Below are positions 28,028 through 37,131 of a stretch of 64,000 nucleotides of DNA, one piece after another. The notes beneath the pieces are model-generated. The model made no database searches, was not told where the DNA came from, and saw nothing but the letters and a program-made list of their open reading frames with translations. The DNA comes from Vibrio ishigakensis (GTDB lineage: Bacteria > Pseudomonadota > Gammaproteobacteria > Enterobacterales > Vibrionaceae). How positions within the stretch are numbered: position 1 is the first letter of the stretch; each line of letters opens with the position of its first letter. Location of the stretch: positions 868,001 through 932,000 of the forward strand of contig NZ_AP024881.1 of assembly GCF_024347675.1 (NCBI RefSeq). The letters run 5' to 3'. The translations under genes and the position numbers were made by a program.

Positions 28028-29653
28028 TTACTGGTTCACATAGGCGACGCAGAAATTAACCTTAAGCCTTTCAAATTCTGTCATCCAGCGAATTTGGTTA
28101 TCCTGAAGTTTGTCCCCAGGACCTTTTACCTCAACCCACAAATACTGCCCGTCTTTGAAAGCAATCAAATCTGGCATACCGGTGCGAAACAGTCGTAAAT
28201 CGCTGAGCATCACCTTGATTAGTTCAACAAGCGTTTCTATAGGAAAACATTGCTCGGCTTGATCTAAGATGGATTCATCGAAGATTTTCCAATGTACAAA
28301 TGGGTTAGCTAGTCCTTGTTTGTGTTTGAAGGTCTGTTTTAGTCCCGAGTAGCCATTTGTCTTTAGTGAGTTGAACATGTCTTCTATCAAGTGTTCGCGT
28401 TTGGATTGAAAGTCAGAGCTGTACAGATCCTTCGGCGCTAGTTGATAACGGTTTAGGAATGCACCCTCGATAGGGGCAAACAGCACCTCCCAAAAGGCGA
28501 GACCGAACAGTCCGCACAGAAAGCTGTTTTCTAAAAAATAGACCTCAAAGCCTTGTTCATTGAGGTGCTCAGCTACGGCCATTTCAACACGATTATTGGT
28601 TAAATCCAGCGCCAGTCTTTGCTCTTTGATAGTGGGTTTAGGCTTCTTCGGCGCGGTCAATCCTAGCTTGCGCCATAGCTTTTTCTGAATGCGCTGCGCA
28701 ACCTCTAGCTCTTCACGGTTGTGTGGCGATAATAGCATCTCATCGAGCAGGCTCTTAGCGGGCTCTAGCTGGTCAAGCTTGTCTAGAATGCGTACCTGTC
28801 TTTCTCGACTCGGAGGTAGGCTAGAGTCCTTAAAAAGGGCTAACGCTGAGTTATATTCTTCCAAGCGTTCAAGGTCGCGGGCCAGGGTATTGATGAGTCT
28901 TTCGAGCCTGCGCTTAACATAGCTGTGTGTTACCTCATTTGGCAGTCTAGCGATAAGGGCAGTGATCAGCAGGAGCTTTTCTTGTTTCGGCAGGCGTTTC
29001 TCAATGGCGTAGTAGTCATCCCAAATGTTTGATAGGGAAAGAAGTTGGTTTACCTCTTTTCTATCATTAAAGAAGCGCCGTTCTTGGCTAAGCTCATAGC
29101 TCTCAAACACCTGTAATCCCATATCACTCAGTACAAACTGGCTCAGATCTTGGCGCGCATTCGCGAAGAACAGAGCGCTGAGCGTAGGTAGGATATTGGG
29201 ATAGTGCTGGTTAATGACCATAACCCCCAATCTGGCGACAGGCACCTCTTGCTCCATTTCAGCACAGGCACTTATCAAGGCATCCTTTCTTAAGGACTTG
29301 CTTAATTTGGGAAAGAGCGAACAAAGCTCTGGCTTAGTCAGAAGATCTTTGGCGAGCACTACAGCGGATAAGCTTTCAGGAAGAGAGACAAAGCCCTGTT
29401 TACTCAGGGTCACTGCGCAGGCTTCTAATTCGCGGATCTCGGCGTATTTGAGCTTGTCGCAACGAAACCACTCGCCTTTGCGCGTGTATAGGCGGACTAA
29501 GAGGCGTTGGGTTTGGGTATCTAGGCTAAGAAAGGTTTGAATCCAGTGGGTCTCAGATTCGCTAAGCAGGTCTGGGTAGTAAGTCTGGGCGTGTTCGACG
29601 AGCTTGAGGAAGTTGTCGTGATAATAGCCCTCGGGAAGAATGACTGGATTCAT
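28028..29653 (-). CDS. FAN1-like VRR-NUC domain nuclease
   Basis: A 541-residue protein. The C-terminal ~110 residues form a VRR-NUC nuclease with the PD-(D/E)XK core: GMPDLIAFKDGQYLWVEVKGPGDKLQDNQ. The N-terminal part (LYTRKGEWFRCDKLKY...LSKQGFV) resembles the SAP/helical region of FAN1, and the middle is helical. FAN1 homologs resolve interstrand DNA crosslinks and cut branched or flap DNA. Bacterial members (for example in Pseudomonas) have this length. Its neighbours do not point to a particular pathway. CGAGGG precedes the ATG. Confidence 0.88.
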   Translation of the reverse strand: MNPVILPEGYYHDNFLKLVEHAQTYYPDLLSESETHWIQTFLSLDTQTQRLLVRLYTRKGEWFRCDKLKYAEIRELEACAVTLSKQGFVSLPESLSAVVLAKDLLTKPELCSLFPKLSKSLRKDALISACAEMEQEVPVARLGVMVINQHYPNILPTLSALFFANARQDLSQFVLSDMGLQVFESYELSQERRFFNDRKEVNQLLSLSNIWDDYYAIEKRLPKQEKLLLITALIARLPNEVTHSYVKRRLERLINTLARDLERLEEYNSALALFKDSSLPPSRERQVRILDKLDQLEPAKSLLDEMLLSPHNREELEVAQRIQKKLWRKLGLTAPKKPKPTIKEQRLALDLTNNRVEMAVAEHLNEQGFEVYFLENSFLCGLFGLAFWEVLFAPIEGAFLNRYQLAPKDLYSSDFQSKREHLIEDMFNSLKTNGYSGLKQTFKHKQGLANPFVHWKIFDESILDQAEQCFPIETLVELIKVMLSDLRLFRTGMPDLIAFKDGQYLWVEVKGPGDKLQDNQIRWMTEFERLKVNFCVAYVNQ

Positions 29654-29664
29654 AATACCTTGCT

Positions 29665-29694
29665 GGGTAAACGGCTGCCGTTTAATGGCAGCCG
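29665..29694 (-). terminator. Probable terminator after the cysteine-desulfhydrase-like gene
   Basis: CGGCTGCC/GGCAGCCG stem with a short loop, followed on the minus strand by TTTACCC. The T run is short, so termination may be partial. Confidence 0.55.
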
Positions 29695-29712
29695 ATGGAG
29701 AAAATCTTTCTC

Positions 29713-30777
29713 TTACCCTAGCAAGTTTTGTAGATGGTCTCTACTTGCGCTGATATCGCCAATGCTTTCAGCCACCCACTCAGGGTTGTAGTAGGTGTCA
29801 AGGTAGCGCTCACCGCTGTCACACAGCAGGGTAACGATAGAACCCCTCTCACCGCGCTCGGCCATTTCTTTAGCTAGCTTGAACACACCGTAGAGGTTAG
29901 TACCAGTAGATGGACCAACACGGCGACCAAGTTGCTGGTGGAGCCACTGCATAGTCACAATAGTGTGTGCATCTGGCACCTTGATCATGTCGTCTACCAC
30001 GCCAGGGATAAAGCTAGGCTCAACGCGTGGACGACCGATACCCTCGATACGACTGCCACGGTCTAGTGTGATATTAGTGTCGCGAGACTGGTAGTAGTCA
30101 AAGAATACTGAGTGCTCAGGGTCTACTACACACAACTTAGTGTTGTGTTGCTGATAGCGAATGAAGCGGCCGATAGTGGCTGATGTACCGCCAGTGCCTG
30201 GACTCATTACGATCCAGCTTGGAATAGGGTGACACTCACGCTCCATCTGGCTAAAGATAGAGTTAGCGATGTTGTTGTTACCACGCCAGTCGGTTGCACG
30301 CTCAGCATAGGTAAACTGATCCATATAGTGGCCGTTTAGCTCTTTAGCTAGGCGGTGTGATTCTGCATAAATTTGATCTGAGCGGTCAACTAGGTGCGCC
30401 TTACCGCCATAGAATTCAATCTGTTCAATCTTGCTCTTAGCTGTGCTTTTAGGCATTACAGCGATAAACGGCAGGCCAAGCATACGAGCGAAATAAGCCT
30501 CAGAAACCGCGGTGCTGCCTGACGAAGACTCGATGATAGGTGTATCGCGATTGATCCAACCGTTACAAAGGGCATACAGGAAAAGCGATCGAGCCAAGCG
30601 GTGCTTTAGAGAACCGGTTGGATGAGTGCTCTCATCTTTAAGATAGATATCGATACCGTCAAAGCCGTGGTTGTCCAGCTTAATCAGGTGAGTGTCTGCG
30701 CTACGTTGATAATCAGATTCAATGATCTGTACTGCGCGGTTGATCCAAGAGAGATCACAATGCTGATGAGAGGTCAT
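29713..30777 (-). CDS. PLP-dependent cysteine synthase-family enzyme, probably L-cysteine desulfhydrase (Cds1-like)
   Basis: A 354-residue fold-type II PLP enzyme. The PLP Lys lies in [17 protein letters not shown], the substrate loop is [19 protein letters not shown], and the phosphate-binding loop is [13 protein letters not shown]. The N-terminus [20 protein letters not shown] and the SLKHR motif resemble actinobacterial Cds1, which degrades cysteine to pyruvate, ammonia and sulfide, more than CysK or CysM. The divergent DecR-type regulator, which controls cysteine detoxification in E. coli, agrees with a desulfhydrase role. Function is inferred; a synthase activity is not excluded. Confidence 0.75.
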   Translation of the reverse strand: MTSHQHCDLSWINRAVQIIESDYQRSADTHLIKLDNHGFDGIDIYLKDESTHPTGSLKHRLARSLFLYALCNGWINRDTPIIESSSGSTAVSEAYFARMLGLPFIAVMPKSTAKSKIEQIEFYGGKAHLVDRSDQIYAESHRLAKELNGHYMDQFTYAERATDWRGNNNIANSIFSQMERECHPIPSWIVMSPGTGGTSATIGRFIRYQQHNTKLCVVDPEHSVFFDYYQSRDTNITLDRGSRIEGIGRPRVEPSFIPGVVDDMIKVPDAHTIVTMQWLHQQLGRRVGPSTGTNLYGVFKLAKEMAERGERGSIVTLLCDSGERYLDTYYNPEWVAESIGDISASRDHLQNLLG

Positions 30778-30905
30778 AGGGATGGTTTCCTGTTGTTATG
30801 TTTTAAGAATAATTTACCTCTACATCCGGAGAAAAACTTGGCTATATTTCTGCTATTATCGCTATCAAAGATAAAAATATTCTATGTATAGTCAGGTTTA
30901 AAGAA

Positions 30906-31373
30906 ATGATTCTCGATGAAGTGGATAAGCGCTTACTTTCTATGCTCCAGCGTGATGCAACCCTCTCTTTGGCGGAACTTGCTGAAGCGGTCAATTTAAC
31001 TACTACCCCTTGTTGGAAACGCCTAAAACGATTGGAAGAAGCTGGGGTTATCACCAAGCGAGTGGCACTGCTTAATCCCGACTCGTTGGGACTCAGTTTT
31101 ACTGCTTTTGTACTTATTAAAACCACAGACCATTCACATGAGTGGTATCAGCACTTTGCTAAGACAGTTTCTGAGTTTGAGCAGGTGATGGAATTCTACC
31201 GAATGGCAGGGGAGTACGACTATATGCTGAGGGTTTTGGTTTCAGACATGCAAAGCTTTGATAACTTCTATAAGACGCTAGTGAACTCAGTCTCGGGCAT
31301 CTCTAATGTGACCTCCACCTTTGCTATGGAGTCCATCAAGTACACCACTGAGCTTCCGCTTACCTCGTTATAA
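30906..31373 (+). CDS. decR: Lrp/AsnC-family regulator DecR
   Basis: A 155-residue feast/famine regulator. The N-terminal helix-turn-helix reads [23 protein letters not shown] and the C-terminal ligand-binding RAM domain includes [19 protein letters not shown]. It is close in sequence to E. coli DecR (YbaO), including the Thr-Thr-Pro-Cys-Trp helix and the [13 protein letters not shown] ending. DecR senses cysteine and induces a desulfidase. Its divergence from the Cds1-like gene suggests control of that gene through the 128-base intergenic region. Confidence 0.9.
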   Translation: MILDEVDKRLLSMLQRDATLSLAELAEAVNLTTTPCWKRLKRLEEAGVITKRVALLNPDSLGLSFTAFVLIKTTDHSHEWYQHFAKTVSEFEQVMEFYRMAGEYDYMLRVLVSDMQSFDNFYKTLVNSVSGISNVTSTFAMESIKYTTELPLTSL

Positions 31374-31379
31374 ATAAAA

Positions 31380-31398
31380 ACGGCTCCTTTCGGAGCCG
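31380..31398. terminator. Bidirectional terminator between decR and putP
   Basis: CGGCTCC-TTTC-GGAGCCG with a run of A on the left (T run for the minus strand) and TTGTTTT on the right. Confidence 0.8.
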
Positions 31399-31419
31399 CT
31401 TGTTTTATAGGTTCAGAGT

Positions 31420-32853
31420 TTAGAACTGGAATTTATTTAGCGTTGCCTCAGATGGTTTCTGAGTTAGCTTACTCACCACTACGATAGATATGAAGGCTAG
31501 GATAAACGCTGGCATCAGCTCGTAGAAGTACTCACCCTCAATAGATATGTAGTTCTTAACTACGAAGATGGTTGCCGCACCAACAATCATACCTGTGATA
31601 GCGCCGGCTTTGGTGGTGCCTTTCCAGCATAGGGCTAGAATCATAAGTGGACCAAATGCAGCACCGAAGCCACCCCATGCGTAACCCACCATGGCTAGAA
31701 TAGAGCCATCATCGTTAGCTGCGATGATAAGTGCCAGTACCGCAAAGCCGATTACGCCAAAGCGGCTGATCCATGCTTTCTTCTTCTCGTCGTATTTGTT
31801 GAACAGACTGATGTCTTCAGTAAGAGAAGAGGTTAGTACCAGAAGTTGTGAATCCGCGGTAGACATTACCGCTGCAAGAACCGCCGCTAGGATGAAGCCT
31901 GCAAATACAGGGTGGAATAGCACCTCAGTTAGAGCTAGGAATACACGCTCTGGGTTGCCACCTTCACCAGATACACCCGCAAGTGGATGAACAGCGTCGT
32001 AAGCAATACCGATAAGTGCGATGGAAACTGAGATCACTAGGGTTAGGATCATCCAAGTGATACCGATACGACGTGCCTTTGGAATGTGGCTTACGTCATC
32101 GATACCAATGAAGCGCGCTAGGATGTGTGGCTGACCAAAGTAACCAAAGCCCCATGCCATCAATGATGCACCAGTAATAAAGCTGGTGGAGAACTGGAAT
32201 GCCTGAGGTTTCACTTCGCTGATCACTACATCAGAACCTGCGATAGCGAAGTAGCCTAGCATCATACAAGCGAATAGTGCCGCCAGCATTAGGATGCCTT
32301 GGATAAGGTCAGTCCAACATACCGCCATGTAGCCGCCAAGGAAGGTGTAGGAGATAACAACGAATGCGGTCACATACAACGCCATTTCTTCAGATGCGCC
32401 AAAGCTGTGAGCGAAGAGTAGGGTGCCGCCTTTAAGACCGGATGCAACGTAAAGGGTAAAGAAAAATAGGATTACGAGCGTTGATACGGTTTTAATTACG
32501 CCAGAGTTGTCCTCAAAGCGTGCTGCAAGGAAGCTAGGTAGAGTTACTGTGCTAGTAACTTCAGTGGCAACGCGCAGACGCGGTGCTACGATCAGCCAGT
32601 TTAGGTATGCGCCTAGGGTAAGACCTACGCCGATCCAAACGCCTTCTACTAGGCCACTTGCGAATACTGCGCCAGGAAGGCCAAGTAGCAACCAGCCACT
32701 CATGTCCGATGCGCCGGCACTGATAGCAGAGGTCACAGGACCTAGTGAGCGACCACCGATGATAAAGTCTTGGTTGTCGTGGGTTCTGCGCATTGAGTAG
32801 TAGCCTATACCTAGCATCAGAGCTAGATAGAGACCGAATTGTAGATAAATCAT
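31420..32853 (-). CDS. putP: Sodium/proline symporter PutP
   Basis: A 477-residue member of the sodium:solute symporter family with about 13 membrane segments. The PutP signature is strong: FIIGGRSLGPVTSAISAGASDMSGWLLLGLPGA near residues 30-63, including the Asp (D55 in E. coli numbering) needed for sodium, and the later LAAVLAAVMSTADSQLLVLTSS. The N-terminus is slightly shorter than in E. coli PutP, but the ATG used gives an intact first helix. No putA adjoins it. Proline uptake for nutrition or osmotic balance is likely. Confidence 0.88.
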   Translation of the reverse strand: MIYLQFGLYLALMLGIGYYSMRRTHDNQDFIIGGRSLGPVTSAISAGASDMSGWLLLGLPGAVFASGLVEGVWIGVGLTLGAYLNWLIVAPRLRVATEVTSTVTLPSFLAARFEDNSGVIKTVSTLVILFFFTLYVASGLKGGTLLFAHSFGASEEMALYVTAFVVISYTFLGGYMAVCWTDLIQGILMLAALFACMMLGYFAIAGSDVVISEVKPQAFQFSTSFITGASLMAWGFGYFGQPHILARFIGIDDVSHIPKARRIGITWMILTLVISVSIALIGIAYDAVHPLAGVSGEGGNPERVFLALTEVLFHPVFAGFILAAVLAAVMSTADSQLLVLTSSLTEDISLFNKYDEKKKAWISRFGVIGFAVLALIIAANDDGSILAMVGYAWGGFGAAFGPLMILALCWKGTTKAGAITGMIVGAATIFVVKNYISIEGEYFYELMPAFILAFISIVVVSKLTQKPSEATLNKFQF

Positions 32854-33084
32854 GTACTGCCTTTAGGAATGTGCGTGAGCAAAAATAGAAATACAGCAAT
32901 ATCTATTGCTAACGGAATGTTATCAATATCTCTAGGCATGTTAATCAACTTGGTTGATTATGCTGAATTGGCTCACAAAACAATCATTTTTATAATGATG
33001 AGTTTGCTCAGGAATGAGCTTTACCGGACGGTATTTTACGAATTGAGCATAGAATCACAACCTATGCTCAATAATTATGCAGTT

Positions 33085-33942
33085 TTACTTAAAGCGCATC
33101 ACGCCTTCTTGTACTGCGCTCGCGACTAAGGCGCCTGCTTGGTTGTAGATCTCACCACGTACAAGGCCGCGCGAGTTGCTCGCCGTTGGGCTTTCGATGG
33201 CATAAAGTAGCCATTCGTCCATCTTAAACGGTCTGTGGAACCACATAGAGTGGTCGATGGTCGCTACTTGGAACTTAGGTGTAAACAAGCTTACTTCATG
33301 CGGATGAAGAGCTGTGACCAAGAAGCCCCAGTCTGATGCGTAGGCTAACAGGTATTGGTGAATAAGGTGGTTATCTGGCACCTGACCATTGGCTTTAACC
33401 CAAAGGTACTGCTTTGGTTCTTCTTTACGTGGTTTAAGTGGATTAACCACAGTTACTGGGCGCACTTCAATGGCCTTCTCTCCGCAGAAGGTCTTCTGGA
33501 TTGCCTCAGGTAGAAGGTGCTTAATCTGTTCAGCTAGCTGTGACTCAGAAGCATAATGCTCAGGACCCTTGATCTCCGGCATAGTGTTTTGGTGTTCAAA
33601 TCCAGGCTGTTCGCCGTGATAAGAAGCTGTCAGATAGAAGATAGGGCGACCATTTTGGATTGCTTTAACACGACGTGTACTGAAGCTGCGACCATCGCGA
33701 AGATTCTCAACATCATAGATGATGGCCTTGGTTGGATCCCCTGGGTGTAAGAAATAGCTGTGGAATGAGTGAACGCTACGGTCACTGTCTACTGTATAGC
33801 GAGCTGCAGATAGGGATTGACCGATAACTTGGCCTCCATATACCTGTGGCAGACCAAGGTGCTCGCTCTCTCCTCGAAATAGCCCTTGTTCAAGTTGCTC
33901 AAGCTGCAATAGGGCTAATAGTTCATTTAGTGGTTTACTCAT
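33085..33942 (-). CDS. tesB: Acyl-CoA thioesterase II
   Basis: A 285-residue double-hotdog thioesterase that hydrolyses acyl-CoA. The N-terminal half has [19 protein letters not shown] and [13 protein letters not shown]. The catalytic Asp-Thr-Gln network is visible as [28 protein letters not shown] and SAVQEGVMR. Length equals E. coli TesB. It is divergent from ybaY, with atl and ffs beyond, the same order as in E. coli. Confidence 0.95.
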   Translation of the reverse strand: MSKPLNELLALLQLEQLEQGLFRGESEHLGLPQVYGGQVIGQSLSAARYTVDSDRSVHSFHSYFLHPGDPTKAIIYDVENLRDGRSFSTRRVKAIQNGRPIFYLTASYHGEQPGFEHQNTMPEIKGPEHYASESQLAEQIKHLLPEAIQKTFCGEKAIEVRPVTVVNPLKPRKEEPKQYLWVKANGQVPDNHLIHQYLLAYASDWGFLVTALHPHEVSLFTPKFQVATIDHSMWFHRPFKMDEWLLYAIESPTASNSRGLVRGEIYNQAGALVASAVQEGVMRFK

Positions 33943-34078
33943 CCGACCTCCAATTCTTAACTAGAAGAAAAATACTCCCTAATTCACATTTACTCAAGGC
34001 TGGAACCTAAGGTTAGTCTAGCGATAGGTTAATTATTAGTTCAAAATAGTTAGTAAACTCAATCAGTTGGAGAAAATG

Positions 34079-34564
34079 ATGAGAAAATGGCTACTCGTTG
34101 CTCTATTCGGTATTACCCTTGCTGGGTGTGCAACTCAACCAAGTAAACAGATGCAGCAGGGCACGGAGCAGACTGCTTCGGAGCAGGTGAAAAATGACGA
34201 TATGAAGGCAACAAGTGAACAGCAAGCTGGCATGCGCGAAGTTTCCGGAACGGTCGCTTATCGTGAGCGAATTGCTTTACCAGATAACGCAGTACTAAAG
34301 GTGACCCTAGAGGATGTATCTTTAGCCGATGCCAAGGCGATTGTTATCGATAGCCAAAGTTACATCACAGAGGGTAAGCAGGTACCGCTACCATTTACCC
34401 TGAGCTATCAAGAGTCAAAGATAGATCCTCGCCACACCTACAACGTGCGCGCTCAGATATTTGTAGACAACAAGCTTATCTTTACCACAGATACGGCAGC
34501 CCACGTGATTACCGATTTTGAGCAAACCCATGAAATCGATCTGCTTCTTCTTGGTGCGAGATAA
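34079..34564 (+). CDS. ybaY: YbaY-family lipoprotein
   Basis: A 161-residue lipoprotein with a type II signal peptide and lipobox LAGC near residue 17. A polar linker (residues ~20-55) leads into a beta-rich YbaY/YscW-like domain beginning SGTVAYRERIALPDNAVLKVTLEDVSLAD. Of the possible starts, the ATG at 34079 has the best spacing from TTGGAG. The family is of unknown function, related to pilotin-like lipoproteins. Conserved synteny with tesB and atl supports the name. Confidence 0.85.
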   Translation: MRKWLLVALFGITLAGCATQPSKQMQQGTEQTASEQVKNDDMKATSEQQAGMREVSGTVAYRERIALPDNAVLKVTLEDVSLADAKAIVIDSQSYITEGKQVPLPFTLSYQESKIDPRHTYNVRAQIFVDNKLIFTTDTAAHVITDFEQTHEIDLLLLGAR

Positions 34565-34609
34565 CATTTCCTTTACAAATGAATGAAAAGTGGAATTATG
34601 AGCTGTTGG

Positions 34610-34912
34610 TTATGGTTGCCAGCGAAACTGCCGTAATTTCACTTTTCCAGTTTCAGTAAACTGAACCCCTTCCTCCATTAGCAACGATTTCTGGCGTTGC
34701 AGGCTTTCACCTTTGAGTGAAATTTCACCTTTACCATTAATAACCCTGTGCCAAGGCAGGGAAGTATCCTTAGGTAAATTACTTAAAACATGTCCTACCT
34801 GTCTCGCATAGCCCGGATAGCCTGAAAATTTTGCAATATCTCCATAGGTACTCACCATTCCAAGTGGAATTTGGTGAACTAAAGCAAAGACTTTGAATTT
34901 AAATTGATGCAT
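34610..34912 (-). CDS. atl: Alkyltransferase-like protein Atl
   Basis: A 100-residue protein of the MGMT DNA-binding fold in which the acceptor Cys is replaced by Trp: the active site reads SLPWHRVINGKGEISL instead of PCHRV. Atl proteins bind O6-alkylguanine without repairing it and flag the lesion for nucleotide excision repair. The helix-turn-helix YGDIAKFSGYPGYARQVGHVL is intact. I start at the ATG at 34912; an upstream extension is not homologous. Together with alkA and ogt at 24922-26170 the window holds three alkylation-damage proteins. Confidence 0.92.
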   Translation of the reverse strand: MHQFKFKVFALVHQIPLGMVSTYGDIAKFSGYPGYARQVGHVLSNLPKDTSLPWHRVINGKGEISLKGESLQRQKSLLMEEGVQFTETGKVKLRQFRWQP

Positions 34913-34974
34913 AATTGTTAAGACTGTTAAGGAAAAGAGGAAGACAGACAAGAACACATCGCAAGGAGGCGAAT

Positions 34975-35712
34975 ATGGTATTTTCTGCAATTCAGTTTTT
35001 TGTAACCACATTATTAGCCATAGTGTGTGCCCAGTCCATCGAAGTTACCCAGGGTAACGTGCCAGTTCTGGCATTGGCGATTCCTGCCCTATGGATCTAC
35101 TCGCGCTCTCGCGCATCTGGCATCTTTTTGCTGGCAGGCCTGTGCCTATATGGTTTTACACTGCCGTATCAAGCAACTGCACTCTCGGTATCAATGTGGA
35201 TTCTATTCCCTCTACTCATGGTCGCCTTCTCAAGGCGCAGTAATGCGAGCGTCCGCCTTTGTGTGTTCGGTTTCTTCCTGTTCATGCAATCGGGCATTAT
35301 CTATAGCCAATATGTGGGCGTGCTTCAGGGAGAAGCCGTTTACACCATGCTACAGATAGTGAGTATCGCCATGATCTGGCTAGCGGCTGTTTCGTGGAAA
35401 ACCTCATCTAAACATGGCTGGTGGGCACTGTTTCTAACCATTCCACTGTTCGCGGCAGACATGGCTCACGCAGCTCTTATTTCACTGACTATCGTTGCGA
35501 TCATGGCCTCTCTAGAGCATATGGTTCAAGCTCGCTCGAAGTGGCTGAAACTGCAATGTTGGACGTTGCCGACAGCAGCATTTGCTTCACTTGTCGCTCT
35601 ACCAAGTGGTGGTAAAGTGCAGAGTATTGTCCTGCTAGTTTGGCTGTTGATCTTGGCTTCAATCTGGATGACAGATTACATCCTGCGTGTGAATGAAGAG
35701 ATAGGCGAGTAA
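34975..35712 (+). CDS. Polytopic inner-membrane protein of unknown function
   Basis: A 245-residue hydrophobic protein with about eight predicted membrane segments, beginning MVFSAIQFFVTTLLAIVCAQ. I recognise no family motif. AAGGAGG lies directly before the ATG at 34975; a longer frame from 34915 would reach back nearly to the atl start. It is divergent from atl and ends about 110 bases before ffs. Nothing in the sequence suggests a substrate. Confidence 0.75.
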   Translation: MVFSAIQFFVTTLLAIVCAQSIEVTQGNVPVLALAIPALWIYSRSRASGIFLLAGLCLYGFTLPYQATALSVSMWILFPLLMVAFSRRSNASVRLCVFGFFLFMQSGIIYSQYVGVLQGEAVYTMLQIVSIAMIWLAAVSWKTSSKHGWWALFLTIPLFAADMAHAALISLTIVAIMASLEHMVQARSKWLKLQCWTLPTAAFASLVALPSGGKVQSIVLLVWLLILASIWMTDYILRVNEEIGE

Positions 35713-35820
35713 AATTTCGACGGTTAGCTCGTCTGCCTTAAAAACTGCTTGTATAACATGAGGGGATGCTTGATAATCCCCTCACTTCTTTAGGGAGAGA
35801 AAACCCTAAACGATGATCTA

Positions 35821-35924
35821 TGGGGGTTGGTCCTCCCGCAACAATAGTTCGTGAACTCGGTCAGGTCCGGAAGGAAGCAGCCGCAGCGGATGACTTGTGT
35901 GCCGGGATGTGGCTGGCCCCCACC
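35821..35924 (+). ncRNA. ffs: 4.5S RNA (small signal recognition particle RNA)
   Basis: The universally conserved core is present: GGTCAGGTCCGGAAGGAAGCAGCC around the GGAA tetraloop, then GTGTGCCGGGATGTGGCTGG, and closing arms GGGGG/CCCCC at the ends. The RNA binds Ffh and targets nascent membrane proteins. The boundaries are set by the terminal helix and may be off by a few bases. The 180 bases after it show no gene. Confidence 0.95.
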
Positions 35925-36104
35925 CATTTCTGCCTTTCTAAAAAAATATAATCCTACTTATCAGATAGTTACGCCGACTTCGGTGTGCTTCAGCTTGCGT
36001 TTTTCGACCTTTCTAAGATCGGTACTGAGACCAGGTACTAAACTATATGCCTTCAACTGAAACCAATGGGTAAAGACATCCGCCTACGAGTATCGATCTA
36101 CAAG

Positions 36105-36983
36105 CTATCTATCTTTTAGTTTAAGCACTTCATCAATAAAAAACTGCATCGCGGAATTGACGGGTGTTTCAGCGCGCCAAATGAGATCGGTATACCAGTG
36201 AGCGGTATCTTTGACCTCCAACTCAAACTGGTCAACCTCGCCATTCTCAAGTGCTTCGGCACATAGATACAAGGGTACAATCGCCCAGCATGAGCAGTGT
36301 TTAACTAGCTCGAGCATTTCATTTATGTTGTTGCAGTATGTGACCCTATTACTGATATTGTGCCCTTCACTAAGCCCCAGATCTTTTAGGAAACTCACCG
36401 ACACCTGCCGTAACCTTCGCACTTGATGCATGTTTAATTGCTTGCCGGCGAGTTCAAGATCCAGAGATGAGATGTTGGCTATTTGGAAGCTATATGCTCG
36501 AGCCGAGGATAGCTCATGGGGCATAGAGAAGGTGCCGGTACTGAAGCCAATATCAGCTTGACCGGTTAAAACCCAGCTTCGAACCAGAAGGGGATCGCCA
36601 CTAAGTATCTTGACTTCCAGAGTTGGGAACCGAAGAAACAGTTGCTTGTAAACTTGAGAGAGCTCGGCACCGCTCAGCGCTGTATCGATCGCAATGGTTA
36701 TCTTGCTTGGTTCGCCCTCTAGTAGACTGTTTGCCTTGGCATCGAAGTGGTCTAGTTCCCGTAATACCGAGCGTGCATGGTCGTAAAGTTCTTTGCCTTC
36801 TTCAGTTAACTCTAACGACCGGGGCTTTCTAATAAAAAGCTCGAAGCCTACTTCACTTTCCAGATTTGCAACCAATCCACTTATGGTGACGGCGTGTTTT
36901 CCTAAACTGCGACTGGCAGGCTTAAAGCCACCTTTATCTATGGTTTCGACAAAAGCAGTCAGTTGTTCAATCGAGGTTGCCAT
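36105..36983 (-). CDS. LysR-family regulator, divergent from exported amidase
   Basis: A 292-residue LTTR with an N-terminal winged helix (SIEQLTAFVETIDKGGFKPASRSLGKH) and a linker with the common LFIRKPRSLELTEEGKELYDHA pattern. The C-terminal effector domain is about 200 residues. The LGKH motif in the recognition helix and the KILSGDPLLVRSWVLTGQADIG block are shared with the LTTRs at 41101 and 45539, so the three are paralogs. It lies 148 bases from the amidase gene, with a dyad between, and probably regulates it and itself. Effector unknown. Confidence 0.9.
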   Translation of the reverse strand: MATSIEQLTAFVETIDKGGFKPASRSLGKHAVTISGLVANLESEVGFELFIRKPRSLELTEEGKELYDHARSVLRELDHFDAKANSLLEGEPSKITIAIDTALSGAELSQVYKQLFLRFPTLEVKILSGDPLLVRSWVLTGQADIGFSTGTFSMPHELSSARAYSFQIANISSLDLELAGKQLNMHQVRRLRQVSVSFLKDLGLSEGHNISNRVTYCNNINEMLELVKHCSCWAIVPLYLCAEALENGEVDQFELEVKDTAHWYTDLIWRAETPVNSAMQFFIDEVLKLKDR

Positions 36984-37008
36984 CGGACACCTTTATCATC
37001 CAAATCTT

Positions 37009-37031
37009 AAGGGTAGTTTAAACCTATCCTT
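37009..37031. promoter_or_regulatory. Candidate LysR operator (LTTR 36105/amidase)
   Basis: AAGGGTAG and CTATCCTT are arms of a dyad with one mismatch and a seven-base AT-rich centre, between the divergent regulator and amidase starts. Confidence 0.45.
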
Positions 37032-37131
37032 GGGGCCATGGTGAGTCAAATAAAACTGCACAATAATCTGTCGCATCTACAGAGTTGCTTCAACAGGTGA
37101 AGTAACAGGTATTACTCAAAAAGGTATCAAG

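Noticed and set aside
34610..34912. Calling this a second active MGMT
   Set aside because: The acceptor Cys is Trp (PWHRV), so it is Atl and cannot transfer methyl groups.
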